The notes beneath the pieces were generated by a model, which saw only the letters and a list, made by a program, of their open reading frames with translations, searched no databases and had not been told where the DNA came from. A program made the position numbers and the translations under genes. From Acanthamoeba lenticulata (lineage: Eukaryota; Discosea; Longamoebia; Acanthamoebidae), in contig NAVB01000563.1 in NCBI GenBank assembly GCA_002179805.1, forward strand, positions 62,001 through 126,000: DNA of 64,000 nucleotides. Reading direction: 5' to 3'. Within the stretch, counting starts at the first letter, position 1. Each line of letters opens with the position of its first letter. Below are positions 55,369 to 64,000 of the stretch, piece by piece.

Positions 55369-56673
55369 ATGGCAACACAAGGCAAAATGGAGTATACCAT
55401 CAAAGAGCTGCTGGGCTACCACAAACGGGCCGTCTACGTATTCCTTGCTCTGTCTGCTGTCCTCTTTTTGTACGTTCCTCTCCAATGGTTTTGCAGCAAG
55501 AACCAACGGCTCAGTGAGTGGGATCAGGGAGGGCATTCTTTTTGGTGCTGTATCAGATCTCGATGTGTGCGCGGCCGACCGATTTACTATTCGAAGGGAG
55601 CAAGAGACCTTGTGGCATACGCATCGTTCTCTCTCCTCATTCGTCTTCACAGCATCAGTCTGGGCCTTCCTCATCTTCCTCGCCATCCTCGTAGTGTGGG
55701 GCGAAAGCAAAACGACGTCAGCGCAGGTAACCCAAGTTTGCGCTCGCCACGCATGTGAACTAGCAACCTCACCTCACCTCCCTCTTTCTTTCTTCTTTCA
55801 GTTTTATGTTCCTCAATTTCAGTGGAACTGGAACACCTTCTTCGGCGCTGCCTTCCTACTCCTATGGTACGGCTATCACTCCCTCCCTCTCTACGCGTGT
55901 AGCTGTATTTCTTGGGCCTCACCACTGTGTTATTGTTCTGCAGGTATGGAAGCTCTTACGCTCTACTCACAGCTCTGAAGATCATATTGGGCGATACTTC
56001 TTGTGGCGGTGAAAAGAGCAACAGGTATTTCGAATTAGCCTTTGTGCGCTCGCAGGTTAGTCCTCGTGCTGACTCGAAGTGGTTGCTTCTCCCCTCTTTC
56101 GCCGGTTGCAGCGTGTCAGGACACTTCAGCTTCTTTTTCTTCTACGGCGTGAGCCTCCCCTACCTGGCTCTTACCCTTCTGCCCTACGAAGGCGGCCGCC
56201 TCGCGCCTCGCGCCATACTCAACCCGCGGTCGGTCTTCGACTTCAAGCTCACTGTTCTGTCGCTGTGCTATGCCGTCTTCCTCTTCGGCGGGGTCTTCAC
56301 GCTTTCGCAGACCTGGAGCTGGGGCTACCATTCCCTGCGGCAGATTATCTATGGCATCGCGTTCGGCCTGGGCAGCCATCTTGTCCTGCGGCACCTCTTC
56401 AAGCAGGCGTCGATGGCCATGGCAACCCGTACCGTCACCATCCCCACCCGCCTGCCGGCTACTGCCGCCGACGTCCAAGTGCTCGTGCGCGACTTCTTCC
56501 CGGTCTCCTACCTCGTGATCTTCAACGCCGTCTCCGTGATCCTTGCGGTCTTGTTCTCCTTCGGCTTCCCGTTCAACATTTATGAGGTCATCGGTTTCTT
56601 TGTCCTTTGGCCCTCTCTCATCTACACGTTCCTGTACGACTTTATGCTTGATCCTTCGCCTTTCGCTTCTTGA
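55369..56673 (+). CDS. PAP2-superfamily membrane protein, dolichyl-diphosphatase-like
   Basis: Six exons (55369-55469, 55497-55513, 55653-55726, 55802-55866, 55944-56024, 56112-56673) give 299 residues; exon 2 is only 17 nt. At least six hydrophobic segments are seen. SVSGHFSFFFFYGV gives the PAP2 SGH motif, and SQTWSWGYHSLRQIIYG the third motif with its His. The order and the following long hydrophobic stretch resemble DOLPP1, which removes phosphate from dolichyl pyrophosphate in the ER. The Arg that normally follows Ser in motif 3 is Gln here, and the first KxxxxxxRP motif is not evident, so activity is uncertain. The protein is probably in the ER. Confidence 0.65.
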
Positions 56674-57033
56674 GTCTAACATTTACACGCTTACTCCTGC
56701 AGGTTCCTTCATGGCCACTTCAACTCGCACAGCGCTTCTGAGTAAGAGTTGGGCTGCGCCATTCTTTTGTAGATAACGTTCTCTTCCATCTGCGGTACTC
56801 CCCCATCATGTTACTACGAATAAACAATTTTGACCATCATGATCGCCTCCTGGTTCTCTCCTCTCTCTCTCTTCGTTCATCTCGTGGCAAAGGACGCGTC
56901 ATGCCACGTCACGCCAGGCTTCGGCTTGGCGCCAAATTGGCGTAGCGCGGCCAGAGGCGCCGGCACAATACCCAAGATAGGATACGCTAGAACGCAGCCG
57001 TAAAGCAGTCAAAGTGTGTTACCTCCGCAGAGC
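56674..57033. other. intergenic, 3' flank of PAP2-like gene and promoter of AT-hook gene
   Basis: Apart from the polyadenylation signal and a CT-rich run (56850-56880), nothing is recognised. Confidence 0.5.
56819..56824 (+). terminator. polyadenylation signal AATAAA
   Basis: Canonical hexamer 146 bases after the PAP2-like stop codon. Confidence 0.55.
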
Positions 57034-58594
57034 ATGCAAACAGACGGCGGAAGTACGAACGTGGGCGAGATCTCCAAGCCACACTTCATCAGCGAGAAGC
57101 GCAGAAGGGACTCGCTATCAGGTTCGTGTCCCGTGCCGTCTCGCGATCCGTACAAGAAGCAGAAGACGATATGGTTCGAAAGATGGCTCGCCGAGCAGAA
57201 CAAGGAGAACCAGGCTCCTCACCCAGCGTGGGACAGCCCAGCAAAGCGGCCAATGAGGCTTAGGCCTCGAGACGCCACCAGTCGAAAACCTTTGACGCCG
57301 CTTCGAGCGCTACCGCGATCCGACAACTGGAATCACCTGCTACAGCAGCTGGAAGGCAAACCTACTAAGCCCGTGTCAAGAAACTCTTCCCCTCGCGTCA
57401 ACGTTACTGGTGCGACTCCTGCAGCGTCGATGCCTGAGATCGTTGCTTCCCGGTCTAGAAATTCTTCCCCGAGCGTAGACGTCAACGTTACTGGTGCGAC
57501 TCCTCCGGTAAAGCGTCGTCGTGGCCGCCCGAGAAAGTCACAGCTCCTCCCTACTTCGGTTCCAACGCCCTCCACCGACGCGGACCGCAGGCAGCTCTTT
57601 GTGGAGGCGTTGCAGCCGATCAAGGAGAGACGAGCTAAATCGCTTGCTCGAGAGCAGATTATCGTCGAGCCTGCCTCAGAACCCGTAGAAGGCAGTGACT
57701 GGGAGGACGAAGGTGAAGAAGCTGCCGAAGCGGAGGGCGAGGAAGACGAGGGCGAAGGCGAGTACCTGCCTCGTAAGAAAGCCACCGGTTCAACTGAACG
57801 CAGCTTGCCGCAGGAACGAAAGAGAGACCGAGCGCCGCCGGCCAAGGAGGAGGAGACGAAGTTGGACATGAGCCGAGTCGGAATCGAGACCGAGGAGATC
57901 ATCAAGCTCATCAACAACGAGGAAACTAGAGCCAACATCGTGCAGCGCACCGGCTTCTCGCCCAACTACGTCATGAAGCTGCAGAGGAGAGTGCTCCGTT
58001 CCTCGCCTTGTAAGTACTTGGACCTGCCCAGCTGAGGGTATCCTCTTTCCACGAGCGCGACTGATCGCTCTTGCAGCACTGCAGCCACGCCCCTACCACG
58101 AGCACAGCATCTTGGGCAAGCAGCTGCACGTCATTTACGGCATGCAGGACGTTCCGATGTTCATCTGCAAGGAGCTGTGTCAGATTCTGGGCGTATCCGA
58201 CACCTCGCTCGCCTACTGGAAGAAGAAGGTGAACGCTCAAGTGCTTGAGACATCGCAAGACTTCCGCCTCTTGTACCCGCTCCCCTCATCCAGTTTCATG
58301 TGCAAACGGCCCTCTTAGCGCCGGTGTGCTCGATAGGGACCAGTGTCGCGAGATCTTCGGAGGTCGATCCAGCTACACGGTACGGAAGCGTAAGGACTCC
58401 CACTGAAACTAAGAGAGCTCTGACGTCAGAGGACTTCACGTGTCCAGCTCTTTCCCGCCAGTTCGCTGCTGAAGATGCTGCTGGAGATGAAGAACTCGAA
58501 GCAAAACACGTTCCAGGGCCCAGCCTTTGCGAAGCTCATCGAAAAGGTTCAGCGTTACGCTGATGAAGAACGCCAACAGGAAGCGGCTGCTTAG
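57034..58594 (+). CDS. AT-hook protein with possible BRO-N-like C-terminal domain
   Basis: Four exons (57034-58009, 58077-58272, 58319-58379, 58448-58594) give 459 residues; the second intron is just 46 nt. The N-terminal two thirds are disordered, with basic patches, an AT-hook (VKRRRGRPRKSQ) and a repeated element (RNSSP-x-V--NVTGATP, twice, from about 57382 and 57458). An acidic run follows. Then TEEIIKLINNEETRANIV and SPNYVMKLQ look like a short helix-turn-helix. The C-terminus (KQLHVIYGMQDVPMFICKEL, LGVSDTSLAYWKKK, then CREIFGG and LLKMLLEMKNSKQN) has the strand/helix order of BRO-N domains. AT-hooks bind the minor groove of A/T-rich DNA, so a chromatin or transcription role is likely. 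Confidence 0.65.
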
Positions 58595-58678
58595 GGTTGT
58601 TTTACTTGTTTGGCGGGAAGTTCCTGCCTCCACTTTGTCGCAGTTGATATTCTCCGTGAATCTTCAATCTCTAAATAG

Positions 58679-59385
58679 ATGGAAGCGACTATGCAGCCCA
58701 AGCTCCGACCTATGGCGCAACGAGATGTCCACACGGCATGGTCCATTCAACTACTTGCCTATTCCGACCCCAGTCTACATGAAGATGTACGCGATTATCC
58801 AATTTTAGTCCCATTCTAAATTATACTCACTTCACCGCACAGGTCGATTATTACTCGTTGAGGCTTGCAGCTTATCCGCAGGGTTGTTGGGTGGCAGAGA
58901 TTGAGGAAGAAGGGGCAGTGCCGGTGATCGTGGGTTATCTCGTATCGTACCCTTCTCGATTAGATGACCCACCAGCTCTGTCGAGCCAGGATTGGGCAGT
59001 TCCGGACTCGCCAGACGCTTACTTCATCCACGAAGTGACGGTCGATCCACGAAGGCAGGGTTTAGGGCTGGGTCGGCTGCTGAGCGCCAAGGCTATGGAA
59101 TGCGCTCGGGCGAGTGATCTTCGTGACTCCCCTTGCTATGTGGCCCTAGTGTCGGTGCAAGGCTCGTCGCCGTTTTGGTACCGATATGGCGGCTTCTTAC
59201 CCTACGACTTTGATGCCAACCGGCTCCACACTGTATTGCCCCCGGCGGAGAGAGGAGACGCCCAGGAGCACAAGGCCGATGGCCCTTGCCTGTTCGATGA
59301 GGCCACTTCGCAAAGGCTCAAGGCCAAGCTGCTCGACTCCTACGGCCCGGCTGCGCTCATGATGCTCGCTGCTATGCCTCAATAA
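58679..59385 (+). CDS. GNAT-family N-acetyltransferase
   Basis: Two exons (58679-58786, 58843-59385) give 216 residues. The start lies 84 bases after the previous stop. LRPMAQRDVHTAWSIQLLAY is the usual N-terminal strand-helix. The acetyl-CoA motif A reads YFIHEVTVDPRRQGLGLGRL (R-x-x-G-x-G), followed by helix LSAKAMECAR and the motif B region FWYRYGGFLPY, in which the Tyr is the common general acid. The family transfers acetyl groups to amines; substrate unknown. The tandem position suggests only dense packing. AATAAA (59381-59386) overlaps the stop codon. Confidence 0.87.
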
Positions 59386-59967
59386 ACGGGTGCATTCAAT
59401 CTTTTCCTCTGGATCTCGAGCAAAGCGTGCCTGTCCCTTGTTTCGTCTCACACCTCCCTCCACTTGCGTATCAAGCCAGATGGTTCGGCCTCTCGAGGAA
59501 TAGGCGAGATTGCCCAAATCGAGACAAGGACATACCAAAGAAGGAGAGGGACGCCTTCTCAACTTTGCGCCCCCAGATACAAACCCACCCCGCACCACTG
59601 GGAGGGCCCTCCCCCGCACGGCGTACGCCCTCTCTCCTAGGCCACCCCGTGCGCAAAGAAGGGTCTTCGAGAGAGTGTGGTGTGCCGCAGGAAGAGATTT
59701 GGATTCGCGTGAAGAAGAGAGCTGGGTCTTGTGAAGCCGGGGTGGACCTCTCCTCTCTTTCCTTCTTTCTCTGCTTCTTCCTCCTGCTCTCGAGACGTCT
59801 GCTGCTCTAGAGACGAAGACGTGAGGCAAAGGGTGGAGCGACTCGATTGTTGTCTTCAGCGAGGAGGGGGGCTCGTTGATTGATAGACACATCGGCCTCA
59901 TCAACAGCGCGGTGAACGACATCACCGGTGAAGGTTTAGAAGAGGTTATAGATATCTAGCAGAAGAG
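59386..59967. other. intergenic, promoter and leader of the ArfGAP gene
   Basis: 582 bases. A long minus-strand frame (59197-59925) overlaps the acetyltransferase and is taken as a shadow. A coding-like + strand stretch (about 59880-59958) ends in TAG nine bases before the ATG at 59968 and may be a short upstream ORF. Confidence 0.4.
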
Positions 59968-62900
59968 ATGAGTGGAACTAGAGCCAATGCGCAAGACTTT
60001 GAGTCCCTCAACAAGTCCCTCAAACGGTCGGTGGACTTACGAGACTCGACCAAGGCCATCCTACGCGCCTCTGAAAGATGGAGTGACTCTGGTCGATGTA
60101 CGTTCCTCTTTTTGCCTCTCCACCAAGCCAGGGTACCCTTCATCTCGTTTTTTATTCATTCCCCTTCCCCAACCTTTTAGCCTACTCTATGGACATGACG
60201 GACTTGGCTGAAAAGATGCTCAAGTTCGTTTCTTTCGTGGAGACAAATGATGAACTAGGTACTTGCTCTTCTTTCTCCCTTCGAATCCTCCACCTTCTTC
60301 TCCAATCTTGTGGTATCGAGTACATCGTTTCCTTTTTTCACTTCTTGCCGCTCTGCAGTGACAATCCTTCGGTACTTTGGTAAAACTATGAAGGCCATTT
60401 CGCAAGAGGGGAACCAGATGGTGCGTGCTAGGCCTCTCCTTCTTCCTCGCTACAACTACCACCTCACCCCTACCATGCCAGATGGAACGCTGTGGGAGGG
60501 ACTTCAGTGAGCCGCTGGCCCAGTTTATCGAGAATGACTTCATCGCTACGGCTGTACCGACTCCTCTCTAGCTTCTTCTTCATCGTCCGTTATGCAAGCC
60601 AACCTCTTACTTTTCTCATACTCAAGGTTCTACAGGAAGCAAAAAAGCGGGTGGACAAAGCAATGTCGGAGTATGAGAGCACATTGGCCAACGTCAGAGG
60701 AGGGATAACGAAACACAATGCCATCGACCAGTCGCGCTTGATCGAGGTGCGTCCTCTACAAAGCTTTGTTTGCCGTCGAACTTGGCGCTAACTCCCCCTG
60801 CCAACCAAAACAGTTTACGTTGGAGATGGAACGGCTACGGGAAGGCCTCAACCAGAAGCGAGCGGATTTAGCCTCCCGCTTGGATAAGATCGACGTAAAG
60901 GTGGAGCAGAAGTTGCTCAGCTATCTCTACGAGTTGATGGCCTCGCAGCATCAGTACTTCTTGCGGTAAGTAGACCCGCCAGATTAAACTCTACAGAGGG
61001 TCAGCAAAGCTCACTGGACTGCGCTATAGGGGCTGTGAGATCTTCAAAACGCTCAAGCCTCGCATGGACCAGATGAAGCTGCACATCGAGCAAGTAGCCG
61101 CCACGCGTGAGAAGGAAGTGGTCTCGACGAAGGAAGGCTATTTGCTTCTTATGAACGAAAAGAATCGGGTAAAGAGCAAGTGGACTCGCAACTGGTACGT
61201 CCTGCGGGACGGCCTCTTCTACTGTAAAGTGGGCAAGGTGCGCATCCTCTGCCGTCCCTGCTCTTCCTTTGTCCAGCGACCGTATTCCTACTGACGTTCT
61301 TCAAACGAGCGCAGGAAGTGGACAACGACAGCGTCTTGGACATCGTGCTCTGCACCGTCCGTGTTCCGACCTCCCGATCCCGCGGGCTCAAAGAAGCCAC
61401 CAAGTACAAGTTCGAGATCATGACACCGGGCAAGAAGAAGCCGGTCGTCTTCGCGGCAGAAACCGAGAGCGACCGGAAGGAGTGGGTAGCCGCGATCCAG
61501 GAGGCCATCAGCCAATCCCTCAACTCCCAGGACCTCGATGCGTCACCTACCGTGCGGGCGCGAGGCGGCTCGCTGGTGCAATCGAGCCCGCGCATGGGGG
61601 CTGCTGCGACGCCCACGGGCAAGAGTGAGGGCGCGGAGAGCACCACCACGACGACCACAACAACGGGCGGAGGTGGCGGCGACCAGGAACAGATGCGATA
61701 CCTCAACATCCTCCGCTCTGTCCCCGGCAACGACAAGTGCGCCGATTGCCGAAGCAAAGGTATCTTTCATCCTCTCCTATGCGCGAACTGCTCATGGGGA
61801 CTGACTCGCCTCTCTTTTGCAGAGCCGGAATGGGCGTCTATCAATCTGGGCATCATGATTTGTCTTGAGTGCTCGGGCGTCCACCGCAGCCTCGGGACTC
61901 ATATCTCCAAAGTGCGTTCGCTCACGCTCGACAAATGGGATCCGGAGCTGTTGATTGTACGCGCTGCCCATCGATCAATCGATTCTGCTGCAACAAGCGA
62001 CTGACCATTTCTTCGTGCGCAGATGATGAAATGCTTGGGCAATATGAAGTCCAACAAGCTATTCGAGAGCACGATGTCGGTCAATGCAGTTCCGCACCGC
62101 AACAAGATCACGCCCGAATGGCGGCGGAAGCACATCAAAGCCAAGTATGCGGATAAAGCCTTCTTCCCGCCTACGACCAGCACCCCCGAGGAGCTCTCCG
62201 AGGTCCGATTTGATCGATACCACAACAAGCCCTCCCCAGCAGTGCTTTCTTCTCACACATTTGACACCAACAGGAGCTGTACAACTTGATGTCGGAAAAG
62301 GAGGAGGCGTTCAACGTGGCCAAGTTCATCATGCTGACCTACCAAGGAGCCAACGTGAACTGGGCCAACCCCAAGGAGGACAACAAGACTCCTTTGCATC
62401 GAGTACGTGCATTCTTCAACTTTCCGTGTGAGCCCAAGCTTACCATGATGGCGGTCGGTCAGGCTGTGGAGATGGACAACATCATCTTTGTGGAGGCCTT
62501 GACGCAAAACGGCGGCTCACCCTTTCTGCTCGACGACCGAGGATGGACCGCCATGCACTACGCGGCGTACTACAACCATGTGCGGTGCCTCAACCTGCTC
62601 CTCAAGCGCGGGTGCAAGGGCAAGAACGACCTCCTCCGCGACACCGAGGGCCGCACCACGCTCCAGATCGCGGAGCACTACCGGGCGCAGGACTGCGAGC
62701 AGCTGCTGCGGCCTGAGAGCTACGTGCGAGAGACCAACGGGAGGCTTCACGAGCCGGACCACATCGTCATCGGACGGGCCGGCGATGAGGTCAGCGGCGT
62801 GGCGGGAGAAGGGGGCGGTAGCGAGAGCGGCGGCGAGTTGACCGACACAACGTTGGAGAAGGACGACAGTGAGGAAGGGACGGCGAGCATCGCTGACGCT

Positions 62901-64000
62901 GACGAGAAGGGCGCAAGCAGCGAGAGCCAGCGAAATGCGGAGCTCGACCTGCGGACCCACAGCCTGATGACCGTTGACGATGTCGAGAAGGAAAGGTGCT
63001 GGGAGTATCTGCAGCACTTCCTCGCGCTCCACAAGAAGGTATTGTGTTGTGCATCAAGTCTCCCAAGCAACTCGCAATGGGCTCTGATCGAAAGTTGTAT
63101 CTCCTACAGGAACTGCCGTCAGTGTCAGAGGAGAGCCGAAGGACGGCAGAGACCCTGCGCGCCGAGCCGAAGAAGACCGGGGGCATCACCCTCTCTGCCG
63201 AGGTCACCACGCGCGGTAATCACACCAGCTGGGCGAGCGGTGCGTCGATAGTTTTTTGCTGTTTTGGATTCGTTCTACTCATGCGCTCAGGAAGCAGGCA
63301 CGGAAGACAACTCCCGTAGCGGCGGCAACAACGCTGGATCAGACAAGTCCCCAGGCAACGACACGAAGCGTTCGCGGCGGCTCAGCCTGAACTTGAGCCT
63401 CATTAGCGCGGTGCACAAGGTACAGCTGCGCCCTCTTCCCCGCCATCTCTGGATTGTTGCTTGGCCGCTGACATCACGCGGGTACAGCCGTCGCGTAAGT
63501 CGAACCGAGAAAATGGGGGCGGCGGTACGTTGAAGGCGCCTAAGGGAGTTAGCCAGCCGTTGGTGGCCTCCACGCCGGCATCGACGCCGTCGACGACGCC
63601 CGTCCATGCGCAACGGGGCATCAGCCGAGCGGTCACTCTGGCCAGCCTTGGCGCCACCACTTCGGTGCCGCCCTCGGCCGCTCCGCAGACTCAGCCCTGG
63701 CTCCTGGAGGACTACTGGGAGGATTCCTCCAAGACATCGACGACCGACGACGATGAATACGGTGCGCTTGCTTGCTCCATTTCCCTTGGTTTGGTCAGCT
63801 GGTTTCGCTCGATCGAGCTGCTTGAGACTCAAGAGCGGGGGACTTGCGATGCAGAAGAGGAGGAGCCATCCGAGGTGCAGCCCTACGAGCCGGACATTAC
63901 CGGTGTGGCGTCGCTCGGGCTGAGGAAGGCCACTTCCGTGGACGCGCTGCCAATGTCGCCTAAATCGGCCGAGGAGGAGATTGCGCGGCAGCGAGCGCTG
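59968..64000 (+). CDS. BAR-PH-ArfGAP-ankyrin protein (ACAP-like), 3' end missing
   Basis: At least 15 exons; the last one runs off the window. A helical BAR region ([47 protein letters not shown]) comes first. The PH domain has [28 protein letters not shown] and [13 protein letters not shown]. The ArfGAP zinc finger has CADCRSK, then [19 protein letters not shown] with the arginine finger and [17 protein letters not shown]. After it come ankyrin repeats ([25 protein letters not shown]) and a long Ser/Thr/Pro-rich tail. Such proteins bend membranes and switch off Arf GTPases during endocytosis and recycling. All zinc ligands and the Arg are present, so it should be active. Introns are 60-90 nt. 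Confidence 0.92.

Noticed and set aside
1..64000. CRISPR arrays, operons, Shine-Dalgarno sites, attachment sites
   Set aside because: Looked for and not seen; the DNA is eukaryotic nuclear.

Overview
The window reads as nuclear DNA of a free-living amoebozoan, most probably Acanthamoeba. It is GC-rich and densely packed with genes on both strands. Nearly every gene is cut by short GT-AG introns, mostly 46-130 nt and often with GTACGT/GTGCGT donors. The gene set is typically amoebozoan: TKL kinases, a Roco kinase, a receptor kinase with bacterial-type PstS-like ectodomains, SAM-domain proteins, ankyrin proteins and a BAR-PH-ArfGAP-ankyrin protein. No RNA data were available. Exon models were built by hand from splice motifs, reading frame and family conservation, and the spliced lengths of nearly all complete models sum to whole codons.

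Layout: 1-5 kb holds the 3' end of an unrecognised gene, a Golgin-A7/ERF4-like membrane protein, a secreted tandem DUF4397 protein, tRNA-Val(CAC) and a tRNase Z. 5-15 kb is a SAM-domain neighbourhood: a SAM+PB1 protein (-), a SAM+TKL kinase (+) and a triple-SAM protein (+). An AT-rich element with perfect 40-bp terminal inverted repeats sits between the first two. 15-26 kb carries cytosolic methionyl-tRNA synthetase, mitochondrial-type ribosomal protein bL33, a sirtuin, an ankyrin protein, an alcohol dehydrogenase/quinone reductase, an intronless Ser/Thr kinase and a small helical protein. 27-36 kb has an RNB exoribonuclease of the mitochondrial Dss1/CYT-4 type divergent from an ERMARD (DUF4209) homologue, then an ankyrin/coiled-coil protein.

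36-50 kb is a signalling block: a large Roco kinase, a Cys-rich membrane protein and a roughly 1640-residue receptor with two PstS-like domains, an EGF-like module, one TM segment, two kinase domains and a degenerate nucleotide-cyclase domain. 50-64 kb holds a secreted GMC oxidoreductase, a PARP6/8-like ADP-ribosyltransferase, a PAP2/dolichyl-diphosphatase-like membrane protein, an AT-hook protein with a possible BRO-N-like C-terminus, a GNAT acetyltransferase and the start of an ACAP-like ArfGAP that runs off the end.

The strongest candidates for something undescribed are: (1) a run of apparent single-codon (3-nt) phase-0 exons in the ankyrin part of the Roco gene, which restore normal or near-normal repeat spacing; (2) the inverted-repeat element with an intron-containing, apparently truncated ORF inserted in a divergent promoter region; (3) an SH3-like insertion inside the Roco kinase domain; (4) the pseudo-cyclase between two kinases in the PstS-like receptor. 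The genes do not form one pathway; functional links beyond shared promoters and SAM-gene clustering are not evident.
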